64,000 nt of DNA from Rufibacter glacialis (lineage in GTDB: Bacteria; Bacteroidota; Bacteroidia; Cytophagales; Hymenobacteraceae). Below, piece after piece: positions 9,167 to 17,966 of this stretch (the first letter of the stretch is position 1; every line of letters begins with the position of its first letter). Where the stretch lies: assembly GCF_008271745.1 (NCBI RefSeq), contig NZ_VKKZ01000020.1, forward strand, positions 792,614 to 856,613, written 5' to 3'. The position numbers and the translations under genes were made by a program. Below the pieces are notes generated by a model. The model saw nothing but the letters and a program-made list of their open reading frames with translations. It did no database searches and was not told the DNA's origin.

Positions 9167-10609
9167 ATGGCTATCTTAACCTCTCCTCATGATGCACCTT
9201 TCATCTTTAAGATCAATTTGAGAGATAATCATGAGAAGGATACATCTGAATTCTCCATTGAAGTTACTGGTAAAGACCCAAAAACAGACCAGGTAATAAC
9301 CAGTTCCTATTTATTGGCTGACAAAAGCCATGTTGCGTATCTTAATTTTTATGACACCTTAGCAAAAGACTTTGATTTGCGTGTACCATTGAACAGACGT
9401 CGTGAAGAAAAACTATTTGTCAAGAACAATTTCAACACACTACTGAATAAGAATATTGCCCCCACCATCCTATATGGATATGGAGACCCGGCAGCTATTC
9501 GGGTAGATGGAAAAGAAGGCCAGGAAAAACCATGGTTTTACCTGCTTGCCACCTCCAACGATGCCCCAAACTCTTTTCCAATTATCCGGTCAAGGGACCT
9601 TACGGAGTGGGAGTTTGTGTCCTTTGTTTTCCCAAGTGGGGAAAAACCAGAATGGGCTATTGACGGTGAGAACATCAGTGATTTCTGGGCTCCCGAAATG
9701 CATAAAATTCAGGAGGAGTATGTCACCTGTTTCGTCGCCCGTGAAAAGGAAACCCATGAACTATGCATCGGCATCGCTACGTCACCCGAACCCACTGGTC
9801 CCTTTGTTTCAGGAAAAGAACCACTTTTAAAAGGGAATGTCATTGATCCACACATTTTTGTGGATGATGACAAGAGGGTCTATTTTTATTGGAAAGAGGA
9901 CAATAACGACCTTTGGCCCAGTAAACTTCTCGATTTCCTGTATCGGAACCCACTTTTCATCAAGGATCTCTTCCTCACCAAAGAAAATCAAGTCACTGCC
10001 TCCTTCGTTCTTACGCTTTGGCCGTGGACCCAAACGCTCAAACCAATGGAGCGATTCATGGTTAACCAAGTACTAATTGAAGCGGTTGTTTCTGAATTCT
10101 CAGCCTTTTATGAACGGTTAACCGGGTTTATGGCCCAACAACCAAACTCTATTCAAATTGAAATCAAATCACTCCTTGAAGTATTAAGGACTCCCATTTA
10201 TTCCCAGCAACTTACACCAGCTGGGTATAAGCTTATGGGGGATAAACAGAAGGTCATCGAAAACGACCAGGAATGGGAAGCTCACTTAGTGGAAGGGACA
10301 TGGATAACCAAGCGGAATGACAAATACTATATCTTCTATTCAGGCAATGACTTTTCCACTGACCAGTATGGAATAGGTGTAGGTATTGCCGAATCACCGG
10401 TTGGTCCTTTCACAAAAATGGACGAACCGCTTTTGCGTTCAAATTCAGAGTGGTGGGCTCCGGGACATCCTTCGATAGTAGTGGGACCAGATGGAAATTC
10501 TCAGATGCTACTTCACGCATATTATCCCGGAAAGGCTGGCTACAAACAGTTCCGCGCCTTGCTTTCAGTACCTATACAATTTGAACCCGACGGTGTCCTA
10601 GTGGTCTGA
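9167..10609 (+). CDS. GH43-like five-bladed propeller glycosidase, cytosolic
   Basis: Protein of 480 residues with the pattern of glycoside hydrolase family 43 (GH43/GH32/GH68 superfamily). Candidate catalytic residues are Asp107 in GYGDPAAIR (nucleophile/base), Asp227 in VIDPHIF (pKa modulator) and Glu376 in VEGTWI (acid). Blade phrases such as IIRSRDLTEWEFV (139-151), GIATSPEPTGPF (202-213) and GIAESPVGPF (406-415) are typical. Two features are odd. Residues 1-95 are an extension of unknown fold with no signal peptide. Residues ~245-365 are a helix-rich insert between propeller blades. It lies 143 bases after the EACC1-like gene on the same strand and shares its AT-rich composition. It could be an ordinary intracellular arabinosidase/xylosidase or part of the neighbouring cassette; the sequence does not decide. 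Confidence 0.75.
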   Translation: MAILTSPHDAPFIFKINLRDNHEKDTSEFSIEVTGKDPKTDQVITSSYLLADKSHVAYLNFYDTLAKDFDLRVPLNRRREEKLFVKNNFNTLLNKNIAPTILYGYGDPAAIRVDGKEGQEKPWFYLLATSNDAPNSFPIIRSRDLTEWEFVSFVFPSGEKPEWAIDGENISDFWAPEMHKIQEEYVTCFVAREKETHELCIGIATSPEPTGPFVSGKEPLLKGNVIDPHIFVDDDKRVYFYWKEDNNDLWPSKLLDFLYRNPLFIKDLFLTKENQVTASFVLTLWPWTQTLKPMERFMVNQVLIEAVVSEFSAFYERLTGFMAQQPNSIQIEIKSLLEVLRTPIYSQQLTPAGYKLMGDKQKVIENDQEWEAHLVEGTWITKRNDKYYIFYSGNDFSTDQYGIGVGIAESPVGPFTKMDEPLLRSNSEWWAPGHPSIVVGPDGNSQMLLHAYYPGKAGYKQFRALLSVPIQFEPDGVLVV

Positions 10610-11681
10610 CTCTATTCCAGAACATACTTATAGAAGAGGAGAAGCAAGAATTCTCATTTGCCCCGCTTTGTATAAGTAGGTATGCTGGATCTGACATCCA
10701 TAATGCTAGCCTTCTTCTACGGCTGGCTATTTCACCTATTTTCCAATTATCCCATTGAAGCACTCTTCAGCACACGTGAGTTTGAAGATGGGCGTTTAAA
10801 AGTTGCAGGGAAGTAACTGAAAAAATAAAATTTACTTGCCCAAAAGAAAGCCCCTTTTGAAGAAGTAGCCCTAAAATGCCATAGCTCCGGTCTCCCTGCC
10901 CTTCCAAGTGGCGAAAATTTGCCCAGTTTCACCAAACAGCTTTCTTAAAAAACCCTGACTTCCGCCCATCTCACCAATCCTTCAGGTAAAGCCGGCGGAA
11001 GCCAGGGCATTTCTTTCTGGTATTCAATTTTCAGGTCTGGCTTTGTGCCAGGTTTAAGGTATTAAATATTGGATAAATTCTTTTTACGCACCTGTTCCTC
11101 TAGGATTCCGGTGTCTTTTGTTAGGGTTCAGGTCTTGGCTGCTGGAATAACGTTCCCAGTCCAGTGGCAGAGCTAAGTGGGGAAGGTTCCCTGAGGTTGG
11201 GGTAAAACGGGAATCAACTCCCCGTTTCCATCCATTTCTTCTCAAGTTGAACCGAAAACAAATCTACCCAGGTTTCCCTGCTTCTGCCCCATCCCTGGCC
11301 CTGGGCTATTCCCAACCCCGCCCTGTGATTTTTCACAGACCCCTAAAGGAATTTGCCCGGGCATCCCCAGTCTTTTCCCAGAAAAGCTGGTATGCACAAA
11401 GAAGCTGATTATCCTCCTCTATCAGCTTCACCCGTGATACGTAGCTAGCTTATACTCAGTTTGTTACTTTTCCAATACAGCCATTAAAAAAAAAAAGGGC
11501 CTTTCCCTTACACACCTATTAATAATCATTTTATGCTTTCATTTTCTATTCCTTACCTAGTGAGTAGGCTGTCGCATTACAGGAGCTACCACCCTGAAGG
11601 GGTAAAGGGATTGCTGGAATGGAAGTCATAACTCCTAAATTAGAGACCGGGAATACGTCTATGCCTCTCTCTTGAACCTAT
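10610..11681. other. Non-coding interval of about 1.07 kb
   Basis: No convincing coding frame on either strand. Composition shifts back from AT-rich towards the GC of the rest of the window. A diverged copy of the dispersed dyad-like repeat lies near 10914-10952, a short hairpin-like stretch lies at 11366-11389, and there is an A-run near 11487-11497. The promoter of the following 7TM/kinase/regulator operon should be near 11600-11680. Confidence 0.55.
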
Positions 11682-12344
11682 ATGTGGGATGTTTATATCT
11701 ATTTTGGCTTACTGATCCTCAGCATCGGGCTCTGGGCATCCTGCTACGGGCGTTTGGCGACGGGCCTGAAGGTGCTGGGCTTCGCCTTGCTTCTCAACCT
11801 GGGCATGGAAGGTTATGCCGCCTATCTGATGTTCCAGTTGAAGAGGAACCTGTACATGTACCATCTGCTCATTCCCATCCAATACACCTTATACACGCTG
11901 GTGTTCTATTTTGCCTTTCACAGGCCAAAGGTAAAGCAAGCGGCCCTGGCCTCCATTCCGGCCTACCTGCTGGCGGTGATGTTTATCTTGGTAAGTCTCC
12001 AGGTATCAAATGAATACAATTCCTTGGCCCGGTCCCTGAAAAACGTGTTGTTGGCCGCTTGGGCCCTATTTTATTACACAGACGTTTTCAAAGGCCTGAT
12101 GGTCCAGCGCCTGGAAAAGGAACCCATGTTCTGGATCAGTACGGGCTTCCTTTTCTATTCCCTCGGGAACTTCTTTGTAGATGGATTGATGAACCATATC
12201 TTAGAGCAGTCTTATGAACTGGGCCACACGCTCTATTTCATCAACGTAGTACTAGGGCTGCTCCTGAATGTGACCATCCTGATCTCCTTCGCGCTGGCCA
12301 GAAAGCAGACCTCCGGGAACCTCGCCTTGGCTCCAAGCCCTTGA
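11682..12344 (+). CDS. Seven-helix membrane protein, probable sensor partner of adjacent kinase
   Basis: Protein of 220 residues made almost entirely of about seven hydrophobic helices (roughly 5-22, 30-52, 62-80, 88-106, 115-130, 145-165, 180-205) with short loops and a polar C-terminal tail. It has no enzymatic motif and no recognised family name. It stands 13 bases before the histidine kinase gene, itself coupled to a LuxR-type response regulator. The kinase has only one N-terminal membrane helix and no sensor domain, so this 7TM protein is a good candidate for the detached receptor of the system. That role is inference from context; the membrane nature is clear. Confidence 0.75.
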   Translation: MWDVYIYFGLLILSIGLWASCYGRLATGLKVLGFALLLNLGMEGYAAYLMFQLKRNLYMYHLLIPIQYTLYTLVFYFAFHRPKVKQAALASIPAYLLAVMFILVSLQVSNEYNSLARSLKNVLLAAWALFYYTDVFKGLMVQRLEKEPMFWISTGFLFYSLGNFFVDGLMNHILEQSYELGHTLYFINVVLGLLLNVTILISFALARKQTSGNLALAPSP

Positions 12345-12357
12345 ACCTTACTATCCG

Positions 12358-13125
12358 ATGATGTCTGATGTGTATTTGATTGTCTGTATCGGGACGGCCC
12401 TCATGCTGGCGCTTGGGCTCTTCATTTCCTTTATCACCTTCGCCTACAACAGAAAGCGCATGGAACACCAGAAGGAAGTGGAAGGTCTGTCAGAGGCCTA
12501 TCAAAAAGAGATTTTCAAAGCCCAGGTAGAGGTTCAGGAGCAGACTTTCCTGGCCATATCACAAGAGATCCATGACAACGTGGGCCAGGTACTGTCTTTG
12601 GTGAGGCTCCATGTCAGTACGTTAGATTGCGGCGGCAATGCTTCTTCCCTCCAGAAGGTGGAGAGCAGCAAAGAGCTCCTGGACCAGGCCATTGAGGACC
12701 TGCGCGACTTATCTAAAAGGCTCAACAGCAACTACGTGGTGCAGCAGAGCCTGTCGTCCCTACTTCAGTTCCAGCTTGGCTTGTTACAGAAAACGGGGGC
12801 CTTGGAAGCCTCTTTCAGGCTGGTGGGCGAGGAACAGGCCCTGGAGCCGGAGAAGAAGCTGCTCCTGCTCCGGATCGCGCAGGAAGCGCTCCAGAACATC
12901 ATCCGCCATGCTGAGGCCTCGTTTATCTGGGTAGAACTCAGCTTTGCCCCAGATAAGATGGTGTTGCAGATCAGAGATGACGGGAAAGGCTTCCCTACGG
13001 CAGGACAGGTTTCGCCCCAAGGCACGGGCACCCATAACATGTACTACCGGGCCGCGCTGATCGGGGCCAGACTCTCCATCCAGAGCAGCCCGGCTGGCAC
13101 CCAGGTATTAATTGAAATCCCTTAA
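12358..13125 (+). CDS. NarL-type histidine kinase (HisKA_3/HATPase) with one membrane helix
   Basis: Protein of 255 residues. One hydrophobic helix lies at residues ~5-30, followed by a charged coiled coil. The H-box SQEIHDNVGQVLSL places the phosphorylated His at residue 72. The HATPase region has an N-box (AQEALQNIIRHA), a G1-type DDGKGF and a second Gly box GTGTHNMYYRA. Kinases of this family phosphorylate NarL/LuxR-type regulators, and such a regulator starts 4 bases after this stop. It lacks PAS, GAF or periplasmic sensor domains, so the upstream 7TM protein probably supplies sensing. Two adjacent ATG codons (12358 and 12361) are possible starts. The family is secure; the signal is unknown. 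Confidence 0.9.
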   Translation: MMSDVYLIVCIGTALMLALGLFISFITFAYNRKRMEHQKEVEGLSEAYQKEIFKAQVEVQEQTFLAISQEIHDNVGQVLSLVRLHVSTLDCGGNASSLQKVESSKELLDQAIEDLRDLSKRLNSNYVVQQSLSSLLQFQLGLLQKTGALEASFRLVGEEQALEPEKKLLLLRIAQEALQNIIRHAEASFIWVELSFAPDKMVLQIRDDGKGFPTAGQVSPQGTGTHNMYYRAALIGARLSIQSSPAGTQVLIEIP

Positions 13126-13129
13126 AACA

Positions 13130-13786
13130 ATGATGATGCTTTCCCCTACCCCTACTAAAGTCGCCCTGGTAGATGACCACAAGCTTTTCCGCAAAGGGTT
13201 GCAGGAACTCATCAACGGGTTCAGCGGCTACACCGTTTGGCTGGAAGCAGAGAACGGGAAAGACTTTATCCGAAAACTCCTCCCCGAGAGCCTGCCCGCC
13301 ATTGTGGTTCTGGACATCAGCATGCCCGTGATGGACGGCTTTGAGACCGCCAGGTGGCTCCAGGAGCATTACCCCGAGGTGAGGATCCTGGCTCTTTCCA
13401 TGAGCAAAGATGATGAGACGGTCCTTCGCATGTTGAAATGCGGGGTAGACGGTTACGTATTGAAGAACGCCGATCCCTCTGAGCTCCGGATGGCCCTGGA
13501 GGCCCTGGAGTCTAACGGAAGCTACTACGCCAGCAGCGTGGGCGAAATCCTGAAAAGGGACCTGAAGGGAACCCACCAGACGGAGGTGGAATTGACCCCA
13601 CGGGAGATGGACTTCCTAAAGTTGGTGTGCCAGGAACTGCCCTACAAATCCATGGCCCCTGTTCTTAATATATCTGACCGGGCCGTGGAGGCCACCCGCG
13701 AAAGCCTTTTCCGGAAGCTGGGCGCTGTCTCCAAAGTGGGACTGGTGCTGTACGCCATCAAGCACGGTATTTACAAGGTGGAATAG
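13130..13786 (+). CDS. NarL/LuxR-family response regulator
   Basis: Protein of 218 residues. A receiver domain (residues ~8-125) shows the acidic pair VDDH, the phospho-acceptor Asp62 in VLDISMP and the Lys of VLKNAD. A C-terminal LuxR/GerE-type helix-turn-helix (~150-212) shows ELTPREMDFLKLV and the DRAVEATRESLFRKLG recognition part. An in-frame TTG at 13112 would extend the protein into the kinase gene. The ATG at 13130, 4 bases after the kinase stop, was preferred. It forms an operon with the kinase and the 7TM protein. A diverged dyad-like repeat lies just after the stop. Target genes are unknown. Confidence 0.9.
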   Translation: MMMLSPTPTKVALVDDHKLFRKGLQELINGFSGYTVWLEAENGKDFIRKLLPESLPAIVVLDISMPVMDGFETARWLQEHYPEVRILALSMSKDDETVLRMLKCGVDGYVLKNADPSELRMALEALESNGSYYASSVGEILKRDLKGTHQTEVELTPREMDFLKLVCQELPYKSMAPVLNISDRAVEATRESLFRKLGAVSKVGLVLYAIKHGIYKVE

Positions 13787-13796
13787 CCCTACCTGA

Positions 13797-13832
13797 GTTT
13801 TACCCGTCTTTTCTCCAAAATGCCAAGAAAAC
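13797..13832. repeat. Dispersed dyad-like intergenic repeat, copy A
   Basis: 36 bases starting 10 bases after the response-regulator stop. It shows the family layout: GTTTT, a C-rich CCC block, TTTTC, AAAA, a GCC block and a final GAAAAC. Similar copies occur at 53808, 58419, 49568, 32629 and elsewhere in intergenic DNA. Confidence 0.55.
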
Positions 13833-13968
13833 CCAGAGCAGGACAAAAGGGCTATCAATAGGCACATCAAACTTTTCTGCCGGGGTCTATAGACTTAGCT
13901 TATTCCCTTTTCTTATTACAATCATGTAGAGAAAAGGTAACTTAACCTGTTCTTTAAAAACCTAACGC

Positions 13969-15027
13969 ATGACTGGTACCATACAGTTATTAGATGTAGG
14001 CGATGGCGATGCTATTCTGGTGCACCTGCACAAAGAGGGCAAAGACCTGGTCCTAGTGATTGATGGTGGCCAGGAGCGGCATTATGAACAGGTGGTAAAA
14101 CCGGCCCTCTCAAAGCTGCTACAGGAACTAAACAAAATCGCCCCAGACATTATAGTTGCCACCCATTATGACAGTGACCATATCGGCGGCTTAATCCCCT
14201 TGGTGCAGGACTACCTGCTCGGGATAAAGGAAGTGTGGGTACACCGTAGCCCAGAGCTAGGTCCTGAGGACGGACAGATTTTGGCCTCCTCTGATAAAAA
14301 GGCGCGGTTAAAGCACCTGGGGTTGGAGCGTTTGGAAGAATCACTTGCCCGGGAAACTTACACCGGCCACCTGGAAACGATCACCAGCAAATCGGCTCTA
14401 CTGATAGAATCCCTAAAACAATTAGATACGTTCTTAGGCCTTCTGCCAGCAACAATGGTTCGGCAGGTATTCCATGGCGATTCCTACCCAGGTTGGCCTG
14501 AGATAAAAGTCCTGGGGCCTGAAAAGGGGTATTACCAAAAGCTTTTCCCCGCCTGCACCTCTTTACAGGACCTGGTAGTAGCAGAAACCCGTGACTTTTT
14601 GACAGCCACCCCTGGGGCGGTTGAGGTAAAGGAAAAAACCAACCCAAACCCAGTCCAGGATCCCTGTCTTAGGCTGAAAGACGATTCCAGGGTGAGTCTG
14701 ACGGCTACGAACAAAGCCAGCATTATTATAGCCCTGGACAAGGGAGATCAGCGTTTCCTTTTTACGGGTGATGCAGGTATTCCATCCTTCAAAGCAATCC
14801 CAGCCTGGGAAAAGGAGCTGAAAGACCTTTACTGGCTCAAAGTTCCCCATCACGGCAGCGACAACAACATTTCCAAAGAACTCATAGACCTTATGCGCCC
14901 GGAGTATGCCGACAGCTCCGGCGACCGGCACCAGGACCAGCATGTATTGGATTGCATTGCCAGGAACACAGTGGATAAATCCGTCAGATCCACCAAAACT
15001 TCCGGCTGCCTTATCTTTCCTATCTAA
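13969..15027 (+). CDS. ComEC-like metallo-beta-lactamase-fold hydrolase
   Basis: Protein of 352 residues with the MBL fold of the stand-alone ComEC/Rec2-type group. The first strand block is LLDVGDGDAILVH. The metal-binding motif is THYDSDHIGG (65-74). Further features are FLFTGDAG (about 263-270), a KVPHHGSDNN block (about 293-302) and a terminal T-x-x-S-G strand. No signal peptide and no membrane helices, so it is cytosolic and not a DNA-uptake channel. Proteins of this type are often nucleases/phosphodiesterases or parts of defence operons. Here it is a lone gene between the two-component operon and a convergent sulfatase gene 57 bases away. The fold is secure; the substrate is unknown. 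Confidence 0.85.
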   Translation: MTGTIQLLDVGDGDAILVHLHKEGKDLVLVIDGGQERHYEQVVKPALSKLLQELNKIAPDIIVATHYDSDHIGGLIPLVQDYLLGIKEVWVHRSPELGPEDGQILASSDKKARLKHLGLERLEESLARETYTGHLETITSKSALLIESLKQLDTFLGLLPATMVRQVFHGDSYPGWPEIKVLGPEKGYYQKLFPACTSLQDLVVAETRDFLTATPGAVEVKEKTNPNPVQDPCLRLKDDSRVSLTATNKASIIIALDKGDQRFLFTGDAGIPSFKAIPAWEKELKDLYWLKVPHHGSDNNISKELIDLMRPEYADSSGDRHQDQHVLDCIARNTVDKSVRSTKTSGCLIFPI

Positions 15028-15084
15028 GGAAAGCCCCTGGTAACTCACCCGAATTGACCTTCTCCGGAATACTAAAAAAGCTTC

Positions 15085-16653
15085 TTACCTTGTTTTGCGG
15101 CTCTGTTTCAACTGCTGCAGCAACTGCGCCATTTCCTGCACTTTCTCGGGATGCTTCTGGGCCAGGTTCTGGGTCTCGCCCTGGTCTGTGCTCAAGTCAT
15201 ACAGCTGGGGAGCCTCTGCGTTGCCGGTTTCAAGGTTGGTGAGCGTATTCAGCGCCGGGCCTTTGTTGGGTTCAATGTACTTCCAGTTTCCTTTTACCAA
15301 AGCCAGGGCACCGCCTTGCTGCACCAGCACCTCGCGGCCCATGCTGGATTTACCCAGCAAGGTGGGCATCAGATTCTCACTGTCTGGCGCGTCTGTGGCC
15401 GCCAGGGGTTGCCGCAAGAAAGCAGAGAAAGACGCTACCAAATCAACCTGGCTTACCAACGCATCTGAGATGGCGGGCTTCACCTTTCTCGGCCACGCCA
15501 CGATGAATGGGACTCGGGTGCCGCCTTCAAACGCGCTGTACTTCCCGCCCCTGAGCGGGCCGGCGGGCAGATGCCCGTTTTGTTTGGTGACAGCCTCGTC
15601 TTCGTAGCCGTCATTGAGCACGGGGCCGTTGTCGCTTGTGAAGATAATGAGCGTGTTCTTGGCAAGCCCCAGCCTCTCCAGCTCTTGGCGGATCTCCCCC
15701 ACCGCCCAATCCATCTGTAGGATCACATCACCCCGGTAGCCTAGCCCGCTTTTGCCTTTGAAAAAGGTAGAGGGCATGCGGGGCACATGGGGCTCGGTGA
15801 GGCTGTAGAAGAGGAAGAAGGGCTGGTCACGGCCAGCGCCCATGAAGTCCTTGGCTTTCTGCAGAAACGTCAAAGGCACCTCTTCGTCGGTCCAGCGCGC
15901 CTTGGTGCCCCCGCTCATGTACCCTATGCGGCCTATGCCGTTCACGATGGTGTTGTCATGCCCGTGGTTGGGCGAGGCCTTCATCTTGAGCAGTTCAGGG
16001 TTCTCCTTCCCCGTTGGCTCCAGGCCTACTTTTTTCGCATAATCCACCTGAATAGGATCAGAGGGATCCAGACCCAGCACGCGGCCATTCTCCATGAACA
16101 CGGTGGGCACCCGGTCTGCCGTGGCCGGAAAGAGGAACGAATAGTCAAATCCGCGTTCATTGGGGCCGGGGGTGATCTCTGCGTTCCAGTCTTTCTCCAC
16201 GGCAGTGCCCAGGCCCAGGTGCCATTTCCCCACCACCCCAGTCCGGTAGCCCGCCCGCTGGAAAAGCGCCGGCAGCGTGGTAATCCCTTCCGGAATGATA
16301 AGGGCAGCATCTCCGGGCAATACCCCCGTCCCGGACTTGCGCCAGGGGTATTCGCCGGTCATGAGACCATAGCGGGAGGGGGTGCAGGTGGCAGACGTGG
16401 AGTGGCCGTTCGTGAACTGGATTCCTTCTTTGGCCAGTTGGTCCAGGTGCGGCGTCTTTATTTTGGTAGCCCCGTAGGAACTCAGGTCACCGTACCCCAG
16501 GTCATCCACATAAATAAGCACCACGTTGGGCCTTTTCTGCGCCATGGCCGGAAAGCTAGCCCAAAGGCTACTCAGTACTAAAAGGTGCAGGGCTAAAATG
16601 AATTTGGCTATACTAGGAAAGATTCTTCCTGTAGGAATGGGGAAAGGATTCAT
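15085..16653 (-). CDS. Exported type I sulfatase
   Basis: Protein of 522 residues. A signal peptide covers about residues 1-38 (hydrophobic 15-32, ending AMAQ). The type I (formylglycine) sulfatase motif is CTPSR at 90-94, where Cys90 would be converted to formylglycine. Metal-binding Asp50-Asp51 lie in YVDDLGYGD. Length and layout are normal for the family. It would remove sulfate esters from a glycan in the periplasm. It sits between the MBL gene (convergent) and the L-fucose operon, so a sulfated fucan or other sulfated fucosylated glycan is a reasonable but unproven substrate. It depends on a maturase; an FGE homologue is encoded at 40424. Confidence 0.9.
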   Translation of the reverse strand: MNPFPIPTGRIFPSIAKFILALHLLVLSSLWASFPAMAQKRPNVVLIYVDDLGYGDLSSYGATKIKTPHLDQLAKEGIQFTNGHSTSATCTPSRYGLMTGEYPWRKSGTGVLPGDAALIIPEGITTLPALFQRAGYRTGVVGKWHLGLGTAVEKDWNAEITPGPNERGFDYSFLFPATADRVPTVFMENGRVLGLDPSDPIQVDYAKKVGLEPTGKENPELLKMKASPNHGHDNTIVNGIGRIGYMSGGTKARWTDEEVPLTFLQKAKDFMGAGRDQPFFLFYSLTEPHVPRMPSTFFKGKSGLGYRGDVILQMDWAVGEIRQELERLGLAKNTLIIFTSDNGPVLNDGYEDEAVTKQNGHLPAGPLRGGKYSAFEGGTRVPFIVAWPRKVKPAISDALVSQVDLVASFSAFLRQPLAATDAPDSENLMPTLLGKSSMGREVLVQQGGALALVKGNWKYIEPNKGPALNTLTNLETGNAEAPQLYDLSTDQGETQNLAQKHPEKVQEMAQLLQQLKQSRKTR

Positions 16654-17172
16654 GTGTTTTAGTACTTATGTGTTAAAGTGGCATTGCTGGACAAGCGGCT
16701 TCCTGCAGAGGCAGTAAGGTTATATTTTCAGGTGCTTTAAAGGGGAATGGAGCACCAATAAGCAAAGTAAAGTAGAAAGGTAGTAGGGTTGTTTCCTGCC
16801 CACCGTCTGACTTGTTTCCTGTTTACTGAATGAAATAGGAGATACCACCATGGCCGCTACTCCCCTATTTCTTTGGCTTTTTGGGCTAGTTTCCCAGAAA
16901 CGAGCATGAAAGAGTAAGTAGCTAAATCACGAAGAACAGGGACCCACTACCAAGGGAGAAAATGGTTGTTTAGGGCCTGCTTCTGAGAAAACACGCCCTA
17001 AACAATCTGGCAATTCTACCTTCGTTCAGGCTACTTCAGGAACTAACTGCCCCATCGCTTTAGCACCGCTAAGCAACTACAAGGGAGGGCTAGTTTCAGC
17101 CTATCTAGAGGAAAGAAGCCCGGAAACAACTAAATCAATTGCCTTATTAGACTTGAGCCAACACTTAATATA
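16654..17172. other. Non-coding interval with two repeat-family copies
   Basis: 519 bases between the sulfatase start and the end of the fucose operon; no coding frame. It contains diverged copies of the dispersed repeat near 16878-16912 and at 16966-17005. The second has perfect 11-base inverted arms and may serve as the operon terminator, though no strong T-run follows it. Confidence 0.5.
16966..17005. repeat. Dispersed dyad-like repeat, copy B, with perfect 11-bp arms
   Basis: TTGTTTAGGGC (16966-16976) pairs exactly with GCCCTAAACAA (16995-17005) around an 18-base centre containing CTTCTGAG and AAAAC. This is the most symmetrical copy of the repeat family and shows that the family is basically a palindrome. 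It lies about 170 bases beyond the stop of the last fucose-operon gene. Confidence 0.6.
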
Positions 17173-17955
17173 TTACCCAATGGAGCGGTCCAGGTGGACG
17201 TACCCGCCGTCTACATGCATGAGTTGGCCCGTGGTATGGCTGGACTGCGGGGAGAGCAGAAAAACTACCATGGCGGCAATCTCAGCGGGGGTGGTCATGC
17301 GCTGCTCCAGGGGGATTTTTGCGGTGATGGAGTTCAGCTTGGTCTCCGGGTCATCAAAGGTGCTGATCCAGGATTCATAGAGCGGGGTCCAGGCTTCGGC
17401 TACGATCACGGCATTCACCCGGATTCCATAGGGCAACAGCTCTACGGCCCACTCGCGGGTAAGGGCGTTGCGGGCACCGTTGGCCGCGGCGTAGGCCGAG
17501 GTGCCGCCCTGACCTGTCTCAGCAGTCTTAGACCCGATGTTCACAATGGCCCCTTTGGCGGCCTTGAGGGCAGGCAAGGCATGGTGGGCCAGCAGGTAAT
17601 AGTGGATGACGTTCTTATGGAGCGAGGCTACAAAGTCTTCGTAATTACCTTTCTCCAGCCCTACCCCATCGTTCACCCCCGCGTTGTTCACCAGTCCGTC
17701 TATGCGGCCAAACTGCCGCAGTACTTCCTCCACCGCTTTTTTACATTGCTCCGGATCTGATAGCTCGGCCACCACCTGGGCAGCCAGGCCGCCTTCTTTT
17801 TGGACCTCGGCCACCGTTTTGAGGTTATCTTCCTCATTTCGGCCTAAAATCACCGGAAAGGCCCCCTCGGCAGCCAGGGCTTTCACAATCCCTTCCCCAA
17901 TGCCTTTGGCTCCGCCTGAAACAATGATGACTTTTTCTTTTAGCTGTAAATCCAT
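17173..17955 (-). CDS. SDR oxidoreductase, probable L-fucose 1-dehydrogenase
   Basis: Protein of 260 residues, short-chain dehydrogenase/reductase. It shows GGAKGIGEG (Rossmann turn, ~14-22), NNAG (~90), the active-site Ser in NIGSKTA and a Tyr in SAYAAANG. The usual YxxxK catalytic Lys is replaced by Asn (codon AAC, checked in the DNA). It is the last gene of the fucose operon and starts 11 bases after the lactonase-like gene. In the non-phosphorylated pathway the first step is NAD(P)-dependent oxidation of L-fucose to the lactone, and of the two SDRs in the operon this one fits that step best. The split of roles between the two SDRs is inference. Confidence 0.78.
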   Translation of the reverse strand: MDLQLKEKVIIVSGGAKGIGEGIVKALAAEGAFPVILGRNEEDNLKTVAEVQKEGGLAAQVVAELSDPEQCKKAVEEVLRQFGRIDGLVNNAGVNDGVGLEKGNYEDFVASLHKNVIHYYLLAHHALPALKAAKGAIVNIGSKTAETGQGGTSAYAAANGARNALTREWAVELLPYGIRVNAVIVAEAWTPLYESWISTFDDPETKLNSITAKIPLEQRMTTPAEIAAMVVFLLSPQSSHTTGQLMHVDGGYVHLDRSIG

Positions 17956-17966
17956 GGGTTGCTCTA

